Of a stretch of 64,000 nucleotides of DNA, positions 17,626 through 24,861 are shown piece after piece. The stretch's first letter is position 1. The number at the start of each line of letters is the position of its first letter. The position numbers and the translations under genes were made by a program. Source of the DNA: Candidatus Gallacutalibacter stercoravium (GTDB taxonomy: Bacteria > Bacillota > Clostridia > Oscillospirales > Acutalibacteraceae); contig DVJE01000017.1 in the NCBI GenBank assembly GCA_018716975.1, positions 41,267 to 105,266 of the forward strand. Reading direction: 5' to 3'. The notes under the pieces were generated by a model. It searched no databases, was not told the origin of the DNA, and saw only the letters and a program-made list of their open reading frames with translations.

Positions 17626-18243
17626 ATGAGAAAAAGCGACACGCCATCTGTCTATTCCCAAGTGGCGTTTGATTTGGCTTCTAAAATAGCCAGCGGTGTT
17701 TGGAGCGAAAACACCCGCTTTTCCGGCCGCTCATTAATGTCTACCCAATACGGTGTCTCGCAAGAGACCATCCGCCGGGCGTTAAAGTTGCTGTCTGACC
17801 AAGGGATTGTAGGGGTGCAGCAAAACAGCGGCGCCGTGGTGCTTTCAAAAGAAAAGGCAGCTGCCTATGTTGCAAAATTCCAATCGGCGCAGGATTTGCG
17901 GGCCCTAAAAAACGAGTTGCGCACCCTTATGGCGGAACGCAGCCGTTTGGATGCGCGCATTGAAGAAATTGTTACACGCATTACCGATTTAAAAGATCGT
18001 TTCACAAGCAGCGATCCGCTGCATAATTATGAATTTGAGATCGCACCAGGCTCTCGCCTTGTTGGTAAAACGGTTCGTCAGGCGAAGTTTTGGCAAAATA
18101 CAGAGGCCACAATCGTTGCCATTATCAGTGACGGTAAAATCAACCTTTCACCCGGGCCGGATGCCGTGTTCCAAGCGGGTGATACGCTGGTGGTGGCCGG
18201 CACGCCGGATAACGCCAACCGTGTGCGGCATTTTATCGCTTAG
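17626..18243 (+). CDS. BusR-like GntR regulator with RCK_C domain
   Basis: 205 residues behind AAAGGAGG. A GntR winged helix (1-72, YGVSQETIRRALKLLSDQG), a coiled-coil helix pair (about 85-130) and a C-terminal RCK_C/TrkA_C domain (about 135-205, FEIAPGSRLVGKTV ... GDTLVVAGTPDN). This three-part order is that of BusR, the c-di-AMP-sensing repressor of osmolyte uptake in lactococci and streptococci. That it binds c-di-AMP here is inference. It is followed by its own terminator and then a CPA2 cation/proton antiporter, a fitting target for a potassium or osmotic regulator. Confidence 0.83.
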   Translation: MRKSDTPSVYSQVAFDLASKIASGVWSENTRFSGRSLMSTQYGVSQETIRRALKLLSDQGIVGVQQNSGAVVLSKEKAAAYVAKFQSAQDLRALKNELRTLMAERSRLDARIEEIVTRITDLKDRFTSSDPLHNYEFEIAPGSRLVGKTVRQAKFWQNTEATIVAIISDGKINLSPGPDAVFQAGDTLVVAGTPDNANRVRHFIA

Positions 18244-18313
18244 TTACTGGGTGCACAGGTTATTTTGTTTTGTGCCATAAAGCCACCGTTTCATAACAAT
18301 GTTTTAATACACA

Positions 18314-18357
18314 CCGCCGTCAAGCCTCATCTGTTAGAAGGCTTGCGGCGGTTTTTT
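18314..18357 (+). terminator. Terminator of the GntR-RCK_C gene
   Basis: CCGCCGTCAAGCCT and AGGCTTGCGGCGG arms with one mismatch, followed by six T. Confidence 0.88.
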
Positions 18358-18423
18358 GACCTTAAACATAAATTTAACTGGAAAATGAGCCAGACGCCTT
18401 CTCTCATTTATTTATTTCCGCCA

Positions 18424-18452
18424 TTGAAATTTGACGAATTACGTACTATAAT
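18424..18452 (+). promoter_or_regulatory. Promoter of the antiporter gene
   Basis: TTGAAA, 17 bases, TATAAT. Just upstream an inverted repeat AAATGAG / CTCATTT (18383-18389 and 18403-18409) could be an operator. The leader is only about 70 nt, too short for a c-di-AMP riboswitch. Confidence 0.75.
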
Positions 18453-18528
18453 GCTTGAGGTTTTTTTAACAAAGGTAAATGCTGTTATACCGGCAGCTGA
18501 TGTGCCGAATGATTTGAGGAGGACCCGT

Positions 18529-19818
18529 ATGTCGTATCGCTTTTTATTGGATCTCGCGCTGATTTTGCTCAGCACAAAAGTGCTTGGCTTGTTAACCAAG
18601 AGTTTTCGCATGCCCCAGGTGGTAGGCGCGTTGTTGGCTGGCCTTATTTTGGGGCCCGCTGTATTAGGTGTGTTGGAAGAAACGTCGTTTATCACCCAAG
18701 TTTCTGAAATCGGCGTGATTGTGCTGATGTTCACCGCCGGGTTGGAAACCGATGTTAAGGAGCTGAAACGTTCCGGCGGGGCGTCTTTTATCATAGCACT
18801 CCTAGGGGTAATTATTCCTTTGGGCGGCGGTTTTCTGTTGGCCTATTGCTTTAACGGCGAAGTGGTTTCCGACGCCAGCGCCAGCGTCTTTTTACAAAAT
18901 ATTTTTATCGGCGTTATTTTAACAGCCACGTCGGTGAGCATTACAGTTGAAACCCTAAAGGAAATGGGCAAACTCAACACACGGGCGGGCAATGCGATTT
19001 TAGGCGCGGCCATTATTGACGACGTGCTCGGTATCATCGCGTTAACCCTGGTTACCAGCATGGCCGATACTTCGGTGAATATCGGTATTGTGCTGCTACA
19101 AATCCTGGGGTTTTTTGTATTTGCAGCCATAGGCGGCGTTGCTTTTTACTTTTTGTTTAACAAGCTGCAAAAGCACTACAACAAAGATATGCGGCGCTTT
19201 GTCATTTTGGCCTTTGTGTTTTGCCTGCTGCTTTCCTACTGTGCCGAACGCTTCTTTGGCGTAGCGGATATTACAGGCGCCTTTATCGCTGGATTGGCGG
19301 TATCCAACACCCAGCGCACCACTTATATTGCTTCACGGTTTGAAACGGTATCTTACGTATTGCTTTCGCCGGTTTTCTTTGCCAGCATTGGTTTAAAAGT
19401 GGAACTGCCCAATATGACGCCCTCGATTATTCTATTTTCGGTGCTGCTCGTGGTGGTGGCTATCCTCACAAAAATCATCGGCTGCGGCTTGGGCGCAAAG
19501 CTGTGCCGTTACACCAACGCTGAATGCGCACAAATTGGCATGGGGATGGTATCCCGCGGTGAAGTTGCCCTGATTGTGGCCAGCAAAGGCGCCGCGGTGG
19601 GGCTTATGTCTTCTGTATTCTTTGGCCCCGTAGTAATTACAGTGGTGCTTACCACCATAATTGCTCCTATTCTACTGAAACTAGTGTTTCGCTCAAAGAA
19701 AAACTCCTCAGATGACGGCGAACAGGAGCAACCCACCAGCAAGCTGGTAGAAAGGGTAAATGAGTTGCATGAATATGGCCAACAGGATCAGGAAACCACC
19801 TATCCGCTTGGAGATTAA
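18529..19818 (+). CDS. CPA2 family cation:proton antiporter
   Basis: 429 residues starting at the ATG behind GAGGAGG; an earlier in-frame start at 18265 would overlap a terminator and promoter and is rejected. About 12 membrane segments begin at LLDLALILLSTKVLGLL. The motifs PQVVGALLAGLILGPAVLG, FTAGLE and a GAAIIDDVLGIIAL Asp pair are those of KefB/NapA-type Na+ or K+/H+ antiporters. Unlike KefB it has no C-terminal TrkA_N/RCK domain, only a 50-residue charged tail. An RCK_C domain is instead carried by the neighbouring GntR regulator. Confidence 0.9.
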   Translation: MSYRFLLDLALILLSTKVLGLLTKSFRMPQVVGALLAGLILGPAVLGVLEETSFITQVSEIGVIVLMFTAGLETDVKELKRSGGASFIIALLGVIIPLGGGFLLAYCFNGEVVSDASASVFLQNIFIGVILTATSVSITVETLKEMGKLNTRAGNAILGAAIIDDVLGIIALTLVTSMADTSVNIGIVLLQILGFFVFAAIGGVAFYFLFNKLQKHYNKDMRRFVILAFVFCLLLSYCAERFFGVADITGAFIAGLAVSNTQRTTYIASRFETVSYVLLSPVFFASIGLKVELPNMTPSIILFSVLLVVVAILTKIIGCGLGAKLCRYTNAECAQIGMGMVSRGEVALIVASKGAAVGLMSSVFFGPVVITVVLTTIIAPILLKLVFRSKKNSSDDGEQEQPTSKLVERVNELHEYGQQDQETTYPLGD

Positions 19819-19859
19819 ATTTCATAAACAGCCGGCTTAAAATAGCCTCTGCTTTCAGC

Positions 19860-19900
19860 AAAACAGGCCCCTGCTATGTATTCTTGCAGGAGCCTGTTTT
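19860..19900 (+). terminator. Terminator after the antiporter
   Basis: AAAACAGGC-CCTGC pairs with GCAGG-GCCTGTTTT with one mismatch; moderate T-run. Confidence 0.75.
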
Positions 19901-19916
19901 GTATATATAATTTCCC

Positions 19917-19953
19917 AAATATGCAACGAACTTAAATTTTCTGTTGCATATTT
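19917..19953. promoter_or_regulatory. Perfect 11-bp inverted repeat operator
   Basis: AAATATGCAAC and GTTGCATATTT are exact reverse complements separated by 15 bases, and the right arm overlaps the -35 box of the adjacent XRE gene. This is the expected layout of an autorepressor site. Confidence 0.75.
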
Positions 19954-19972
19954 GCACCTATCAGTGTATAAT
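19944..19972 (+). promoter_or_regulatory. Promoter of the first XRE/ImmA pair
   Basis: TTGCAT, 17 bases, TATAAT; the -35 lies inside the inverted repeat at 19917-19953. Confidence 0.75.
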
Positions 19973-20011
19973 GTGCACAGTGAAAGTTTTCTTCATACAG
20001 GAGTGAAAATT

Positions 20012-20350
20012 GTGAGTGAACAAACCATGCGGGAAATTGCAGCCCGGCTGCGCCAGCGCCGTTTAGAATTGGATATGAGTTACCAGCAATTGGCGCAACT
20101 AACCGGTATGAGCAAGTCCACCCTGCAGCGTTATGAAAGCGGCGGAATCAAAAATCTGCCGCTCAGCAAGCTGAAAGAGCTGGCTCAGGCCTTGCGGTTG
20201 GATCCGCAGGAGCTGATGGGCTGGAATGACCCACCGGACGGACTCGACAAAGTATACTTCAATTTCGCCCGCCAGGCCCAGCAAGAGCAAATTGATCCGC
20301 AAGACATCCAAGCAGCTTTAGACATGATAAAAAAACTGCGCGGGAGGTGA
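20012..20350 (+). CDS. XRE-family regulator (ImmR-like)
   Basis: 112 residues from a GTG with CAGGAG upstream; the earlier in-frame ATG at 19952 would lie within the promoter. A helix-turn-helix covers about residues 10-65 (LRQRRLELDMSYQQLAQLTGMSKSTLQRYESG). The C-terminal 40 residues may mediate oligomerisation or recognition by the protease. The ImmA-type protease gene starts 5 bases after the stop. This pairing is known from ICEBs1 and phages, where the protease cuts the repressor to induce genes. Confidence 0.87.
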   Translation: MSEQTMREIAARLRQRRLELDMSYQQLAQLTGMSKSTLQRYESGGIKNLPLSKLKELAQALRLDPQELMGWNDPPDGLDKVYFNFARQAQQEQIDPQDIQAALDMIKKLRGR

Positions 20351-20355
20351 AATAA

Positions 20356-21150
20356 GTGAATTGTAAAAAAGAGAACGGCATTCCCGCTGCAGCTGGCGGT
20401 GTTGATCCGGGCAAGCTGCCTTACCAAAAAGAGAATGAAAACGTTAGAAAAGCACTCTATCAGGGCGTTAGCGCGTTGCGCCGTCAGTGCGGTATTTCGT
20501 TTGCGGATTACCCTTTAAGCGTACCTATGCTGTGCCAAAAGCAACTGGGCATCCCGGTGGGATACCTGCCTTTGCGCACACCGGGCCTAAAGGGGATGGC
20601 TTCTTTTGGCGGCGGCTGCGGTTACGCCGGCGACGTAATCCTCATCAATAGCAGGCAAGGGCTGCGAGAGAGAAATTTTATCTGTGCCCACGAACTGATG
20701 CACCTAACCTTTCACCGCAGGGAACCCGGCTATTCCTTTACCTGCTACGAAGCGCCCCCGTCCGGCAAGAGCGCTTATTTAGAGTGGCAGGCCAATGAAG
20801 GGGCGGCTGAATTGTTGGTTCCCGCCCGGCTTCTGTTGCCGATCATCGGCCAAGCCTTTGGCGGGCTGCGGGACTGGCGGGATTTTGAACGGTTTAAGCA
20901 AGATACCGCCAGCCGCTTTGGCGTGGCCCCTACCGTGATTAGCTACCGTTATGAAAGCCTGCGGTTTGAGATAAGCCAATACCTTTCTGGCGTACCGTTG
21001 CATCACATTCAATTGCTAACCCGCCGCCAAAAGGCCCGGCTGCCAACACCAGCCTCTTTAAACGATTTACAGCACCGTCTCTTTCTGAGGGAACAAAATC
21101 ATAATGAAACCAGAAAGCTTAATTGGCGCATGCTTGCTGTTACCCCTTAA
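20356..21150 (+). CDS. ImmA/IrrE-type metallopeptidase
   Basis: 264 residues from GTG behind GGAGGTG. Zinc-binding HELMH (HExxH) lies near residue 114, followed by NEGAAELLVPARLLL, the usual third-ligand glutamate segment of the ImmA/IrrE family (PF06114). N- and C-terminal extensions make it larger than ImmA itself. Expected substrate is the XRE regulator encoded directly upstream. No integrase or conjugation gene is nearby, so this is not an evident mobile element. Confidence 0.87.
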   Translation: MNCKKENGIPAAAGGVDPGKLPYQKENENVRKALYQGVSALRRQCGISFADYPLSVPMLCQKQLGIPVGYLPLRTPGLKGMASFGGGCGYAGDVILINSRQGLRERNFICAHELMHLTFHRREPGYSFTCYEAPPSGKSAYLEWQANEGAAELLVPARLLLPIIGQAFGGLRDWRDFERFKQDTASRFGVAPTVISYRYESLRFEISQYLSGVPLHHIQLLTRRQKARLPTPASLNDLQHRLFLREQNHNETRKLNWRMLAVTP

Positions 21151-21218
21151 TCAGCTGTTTACCGCCTATAAAGAATGTAAATTGTAAAATACAGGAATAA
21201 TTTTCCTTTTTATTTCGG

Positions 21219-21247
21219 TTGAAAAGCTTAAATCTGTGTGATAGGAT
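21219..21247 (+). promoter_or_regulatory. Promoter of the second XRE/ImmA pair
   Basis: TTGAAA, 17 bases, TAGGAT. CGGTTGAA (21216-21223) and TTCAACCG (21284-21291) form an inverted repeat bracketing the promoter region and could be operator half-sites. Confidence 0.6.
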
Positions 21248-21307
21248 AGAGATGGAAAGCTTCACCGATGCGGGCATAGCTCATTCAACCGTAAAAAGGA
21301 GGTTCCT

Positions 21308-21658
21308 ATGTTTTACGACATTTTTGTTAGCTTATGCAGAGAAAAGGGAATAAAGCCCACCCCTCTTGCGCATGAACTGGGGATCAACGCCGCCTCGGTT
21401 TCTTATTGGAAAAGAAGCGGCTCAACTCCAAAGCAAGAAATATTAAATAAAATAGCCGATTACTTTGGCGTGTCGGTGGATTTTCTTTTGGGTAAAACCT
21501 ATATCCGCGACAGAAACACGCCTGAAAACAAAACCATTACCGACGAAGATATTAAATTTGCTTTATTTCACGGTGCGGACGACATCACCGACGAAATGTA
21601 TGAGGAGGTGAAGCGTTACGCCCGATATATAAAGGATCATCGAAATGAGGACGAATGA
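21308..21658 (+). CDS. XRE-family regulator, second pair
   Basis: 116 residues behind AAAGGAGG. The helix-turn-helix covers residues 1-62 (GIKPTPLAHELGINAASVSYWKRSG) and resembles phage-repressor and SinR-like proteins. The C-terminal helix ends in KRYARYIKDH. The last 14 bases overlap the following metallopeptidase gene. It is not a recent copy of the first XRE gene; the sequences differ clearly. Confidence 0.87.
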   Translation: MFYDIFVSLCREKGIKPTPLAHELGINAASVSYWKRSGSTPKQEILNKIADYFGVSVDFLLGKTYIRDRNTPENKTITDEDIKFALFHGADDITDEMYEEVKRYARYIKDHRNEDE

Positions 21659-22076
21659 ACTTTATAATCTGGCCCAAGCTCACGGGATTCGGGTAGATTG
21701 TATGCGTCTGCCCTATACCCAATCGCTTTCCATTTATTACGAGGGCAAAAGCTATATTGCCATCGACCCTTTGCAGCTGGAAACCAACGCACAGGAGCGG
21801 GAACGCTTGTCCCACGAGTTGGGCCACTGCGAAACCGGCTGCTTTTACAACCGTTACAGCCCCTGCGATGTGCGCGGCCGCCACGAAGAGCGCGCCAATC
21901 GTTGGGCTGTGCGGGCACTGATCCGGCGGGATGAGTTAGATGAAGCCATACGGTGTGGAATCCGTGAGGTTTGGGAACTGGCGGAATATTTTGATGTAAC
22001 CGAAGATTTTATGAAAAAAGCGTTGTCTTATTATCAGATGTTGGATCAGGCGCAGGCAGACGCGGCGGGCTCTTAG
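21645..22076 (+). CDS. ImmA/IrrE-type metallopeptidase, second pair
   Basis: 143 residues, close to the size of ICEBs1 ImmA. The active-site motif is HELGHCETG near residue 57 with the downstream EERANRWAVRALI glutamate segment. Translation is probably coupled to the XRE gene through the 14-base overlap. Expected role: regulated cleavage of that XRE repressor. The target genes are not obvious. A minus-strand small gene overlaps its 3' end by 68 bases. Confidence 0.87.
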   Translation: MRTNELYNLAQAHGIRVDCMRLPYTQSLSIYYEGKSYIAIDPLQLETNAQERERLSHELGHCETGCFYNRYSPCDVRGRHEERANRWAVRALIRRDELDEAIRCGIREVWELAEYFDVTEDFMKKALSYYQMLDQAQADAAGS

Positions 22077-22299
22077 CTCTGGTATTGCAACACCGCCGCA
22101 AGCAGCGCACCACAAAGCGCATATCGCTTACCATCTCTTCCATCTGCTGTAATTTTGTTTGATCCGCGGGATCGTTTTTTTCTTTTAACTTAACAATCTT
22201 AAACAAATACGCGCCGATATCCCTTTCGTATTCCTCGGCCAACGCCAGGCGGTTGCCTTTTGTTGAAGGTATTGCAGGTGTACTGGTAAACTTGTTCAT
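22009..22299 (-). CDS. Small hypothetical protein overlapping the immA 3' end
   Basis: 96 residues with an AAGGAAA ribosome site and ATG. The middle (ALAEEYERDIGAYLFKIVKLKEK) is a credible charged helix and a Cys pair follows; the last 25 residues read antisense to the metallopeptidase and look non-conserved. Possibly genuine, with readthrough into the neighbour, or a chance frame. No family recognised. Confidence 0.45.
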   Translation of the reverse strand: MNKFTSTPAIPSTKGNRLALAEEYERDIGAYLFKIVKLKEKNDPADQTKLQQMEEMVSDMRFVVRCLRRCCNTRAKSPPRLPAPDPTSDNKTTLFS

Positions 22300-22477
22300 C
22301 GCTGTTTCCTTTCTTTATTGAATTTATCACTGTTTTTACGGCCTACGTTTTTAAGGCAGCGTTCCCCCTTTCGCTCTTGTTCCCATAATCGTTTAGCGGT
22401 TTGCTGTTGGTGAATCTTAGAGCGCTTGCCCCTCATAAAACTTTACTGCCGCTTATCACAGAAGGGAGGTTTGTTCT

Positions 22478-22588
22478 ATGAAAAAGGCATTGCCCATTGC
22501 CACATTGGTTTTAGGTATATCGGTAACCCTTTGCGGCGCCGCGGTTACCGTATTGAGCGCAATTGGTATCATGAAAGCAAAAGATTAA
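22478..22588 (+). CDS. 36-residue membrane peptide
   Basis: A short ORF behind a strong GAAGGGAGG. It reads MKKALPIATLVLG at the start, is hydrophobic throughout and ends in MKAKD, giving one membrane span with basic ends. No antisense RNA or terminator that would make it a type I toxin could be identified. Function unknown. Confidence 0.55.
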   Translation: MKKALPIATLVLGISVTLCGAAVTVLSAIGIMKAKD

Positions 22589-22687
22589 TTTTTTATATTT
22601 ATTTATTTCATTATACTTTTATGTTGCGAAAAAGTCAATGTTTTAAATTAAATTTAAAATTTTTATTATTGAAGAGGTGTGCTACTG

Positions 22688-23470
22688 ATGAGCCAGACGC
22701 ATTGGGATGCGGCGCAATATTTAAAGTTTGAGCGCGAGCGCACACAGCCTGCCCAAGATTTAGCAGCTCGCCTACCAGGCAACCCCAGCCGGATTTTAGA
22801 CGTGGGGTGCGGCCCGGGTAACAGCACGCAGGTGCTTTTGGAACATTTTCCCACAGCAGAAATTTTGGGGGTTGATAATTCCCCGGATATGATACAAGCT
22901 GCACGCCAGCGCCTACCTCAGTGCCGCTTTGCTTTGTGCGATGCTGCCGACGGCTTCTCTGGTTTAGAAGAGGGCGGCTTTGACGTGGTATTTTCCAACG
23001 CCTGCGTCCAATGGGTACCCGATCATCCCCATTTGCTGCCTCGTATGATGCAGCTGCTCGCCCCAGGAGGGGTTTTAGCCATCCAAGTGCCCATGAATCA
23101 GAAGGAGCCCATCCATCAAATTATTTCTAGCCTGGTTAGCAGCCCTGCCTGGCGGGAGCGTATCCCTTCCCCGCGCATTTTTTATACATTAGAGCAATCC
23201 GCCTATTTTGACTTGCTGGCCGGTTTAACCGACGATTTCACTTTATGGGAGACTGTCTATTTACACCGTATGCCCAGCCACGAGGCCATACTGGAGTGGT
23301 ACCGTGGAACTGGACTGCGCCCTTATTTACAGGTGTTGCCACAGGACCAAGCGAGCCGGCTAGAGCAAGAGGTGCTGTCTCAGTTGCGCATCCGTTACCC
23401 CGTGCAACAAAACGGCGAAATTATGTTTCGCTTCCCCCGTTTCTTTATGTTGGCCCGCGCAAAAGCTTAA
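22688..23470 (+). CDS. Trans-aconitate 2-methyltransferase-like SAM methyltransferase
   Basis: 260 residues from the ATG after GAGGTG. Class I fold: motif I ILDVGCGPGNST near residue 38, GVDNSPDMIQAARQRLP for motif II, SNACVQWVPDH for the post-motif region, and the characteristic C-terminal HRMPSHEAILEWYRGTGLRPYLQ and FRFPRFFMLARA of Tam enzymes. Tam methylates trans-aconitate, a by-product that inhibits aconitase. The overall match is strong, but substrate is inferred. It stands alone. Confidence 0.82.
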   Translation: MSQTHWDAAQYLKFERERTQPAQDLAARLPGNPSRILDVGCGPGNSTQVLLEHFPTAEILGVDNSPDMIQAARQRLPQCRFALCDAADGFSGLEEGGFDVVFSNACVQWVPDHPHLLPRMMQLLAPGGVLAIQVPMNQKEPIHQIISSLVSSPAWRERIPSPRIFYTLEQSAYFDLLAGLTDDFTLWETVYLHRMPSHEAILEWYRGTGLRPYLQVLPQDQASRLEQEVLSQLRIRYPVQQNGEIMFRFPRFFMLARAKA

Positions 23471-23599
23471 CGCTAACACAATGCCGGCTTTCACTGCTCT
23501 GCTGATAAGCCAAAAAATCAGCAGCTGTTTTAATACTCCAAGGCTCCAAAAAGAAAAATACAAAAAACAGCAAGATTGTACTAGCAGATTGGGCGTATT

Positions 23600-23752
23600 T
23601 CCGATATAATAAGGCTGAGTATGGGGATTTCTTTTGTTTCTGGCTTTTACCGGGCGCTTGCCCGGCTTTAGCGGGCGAAACCTTGAAAATTTGCCGCCGT
23701 AAGGTTTCGCACCTAATATCGATTACAAAAAGGCGGGGAAACGAGGATTGTT
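23600..23752 (+). promoter_or_regulatory. Leader of the corrinoid protein gene with strong hairpins
   Basis: A TATAAT lies at about 23605 with a poor -35. The transcript would carry a CCGGGC/GCCCGG hairpin (23649-23664) and a 10-bp stem GCGAAACCTT / AAGGTTTCGC (23674-23713). No T-run follows, so it is not a terminator. It does not match the B12 riboswitch found further downstream. Confidence 0.4.
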
Positions 23753-24385
23753 ATGAGCATTTTGGAAGACATCAGCTTGATGCTTCAACAGGGCAAGGCG
23801 CCCAAAGTGAAGCAGCTGGTTACCCAAGCGCTGGAAGAGAAAATTGCTCCTCAAACCATTTTGGAAGAGGGCTTGCTCAGCGGTATGTCGGTAATCGGCG
23901 AAAAATTTAAGAACAACGAGGTTTATGTTCCCGAGGTTCTGATCGCGGCCCGTGCTATGAACGCCGGTGTGGCCATCCTGAAGCCCTATCTGGTAGAAGA
24001 AGGCGTAGAGGAAAAGGGCACCGTGGTTATTGGCACCGTTAAGGGCGACTTGCACGATATCGGCAAGAACCTGGTAAAAATGATGATGGAAGGCAAAGGC
24101 CTCAAGGTTATCGACTTGGGTGTTGATGTTTCTGCCGCACAGTATTTAGAGGCGGCCAAAGAGAACAACGCCAACATCATTGCTTGCTCCGCTTTGCTGA
24201 CCACCACCATGAACGAAATGAAGAACGTTGTTACCGCCGTAAAAGAAGCCGGCTTGCAAGACAAGATTAAGGTCATGATTGGCGGCGCACCTGTTACCCA
24301 GAGCTTCTGCGATTCCATTGGGGCCGATAGCTACACCCCCGATGCCGCCACCGCTGCAGACGTTGCTTTGAGCTTCTGCCAGTAA
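23753..24385 (+). CDS. Corrinoid (cobalamin-binding) protein of a methyltransferase system
   Basis: 210 residues. A helical cap (about 1-85) precedes a Rossmann-like B12-binding domain with the base-off signature GDLHDIGKNLV (DxHxxG, His as cobalt ligand), then CSALLTTTM and IGGAPV. Size and order match MtaC/MtbC/MtvC-type proteins that shuttle a methyl group between a substrate methyltransferase and a second methyltransferase. The UroD-family genes downstream are its likely partners and the ASKHA/ferredoxin protein at 36.5 kb its likely reactivator. Methyl donor unknown. Confidence 0.93.
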   Translation: MSILEDISLMLQQGKAPKVKQLVTQALEEKIAPQTILEEGLLSGMSVIGEKFKNNEVYVPEVLIAARAMNAGVAILKPYLVEEGVEEKGTVVIGTVKGDLHDIGKNLVKMMMEGKGLKVIDLGVDVSAAQYLEAAKENNANIIACSALLTTTMNEMKNVVTAVKEAGLQDKIKVMIGGAPVTQSFCDSIGADSYTPDAATAADVALSFCQ

Positions 24386-24389
24386 GCGT

Positions 24390-24418
24390 TTGGCGCGCAA
24401 TGCGTTTTATTGTAATTT
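24390..24418 (+). promoter_or_regulatory. Candidate promoter of the riboswitch-UroD transcript
   Basis: TTGGCG, 17 bases, TAATTT, just after the corrinoid gene and before the riboswitch. Moderate match only. Confidence 0.45.
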
Positions 24419-24444
24419 CGCGTAAGATCCGGCACCTTGTTAAC

Positions 24445-24655
24445 TTTGAATATCCGTTCACAGGCTGCCGCAAGGCATGAAAAGGGAATGCGGTGCAAAT
24501 CCGCAGCAGCCCCCGCTACTGTTAGAGGGACCGGCGCTTTATCAACGGCAAAAAAGTAAAATACGCTTTTTGCTGTTCGTCACTGGAGATATCTGGGAAG
24601 ACGAAAGCCGCCGGAAGGAACTCAAGCCAGGAGACCTGCCGTGAACTTGAACATG
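24445..24655 (+). ncRNA. Cobalamin riboswitch
   Basis: The conserved core reads AAGGGAATGCGGTGCAAATC then GCAGCCCCCGCTACTGT, and the 3' B12 box is GCCAGGAGACCTGCC (24627-24641). Together these are the class I cobalamin (AdoCbl) aptamer. It lies between the corrinoid-protein gene and the first UroD gene and is followed by an intrinsic terminator, so cobalamin probably lowers expression of the UroD genes by premature termination, unless readthrough from upstream dominates. Confidence 0.93.
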
Positions 24656-24721
24656 CGCTTGCCCCGGAGGGGGGTCGGCGCGGTATATACTACGCGCGTA
24701 TCAGGAAAACTGCGTGCCAGA

Positions 24722-24749
24722 AGAACCGAACTCGCTTCGGTTCTTTTTT
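24722..24749 (+). terminator. Expression-platform terminator of the cobalamin riboswitch
   Basis: AGAACCGAA pairs with TTCGGTTCT around a 5-base loop, followed by six T. It lies 67-94 bases after the aptamer and 113 bases before the UroD start. Confidence 0.85.
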
Positions 24750-24861
24750 ATATTCCCGCAATTTCACCGCCGCTGGGGCCAACCAGCTGCTCCGGCGGTG
24801 GAACTACCGCCATTTAAGACAAACCGCTCTATTTCCTTGAGAGCGGGAAAGGTGTGTTATC

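Noticed and set aside
18360..18528. c-di-AMP (ydaO/yuaA) riboswitch before the antiporter
   Set aside because: The transcribed leader is only about 70 bases and lacks the conserved core; regulation is better assigned to the GntR-RCK_C protein.
19917..22076. Prophage or integrative element
   Set aside because: Only the regulator/protease pairs are present; no integrase, excisionase, structural or conjugation genes within tens of kilobases.
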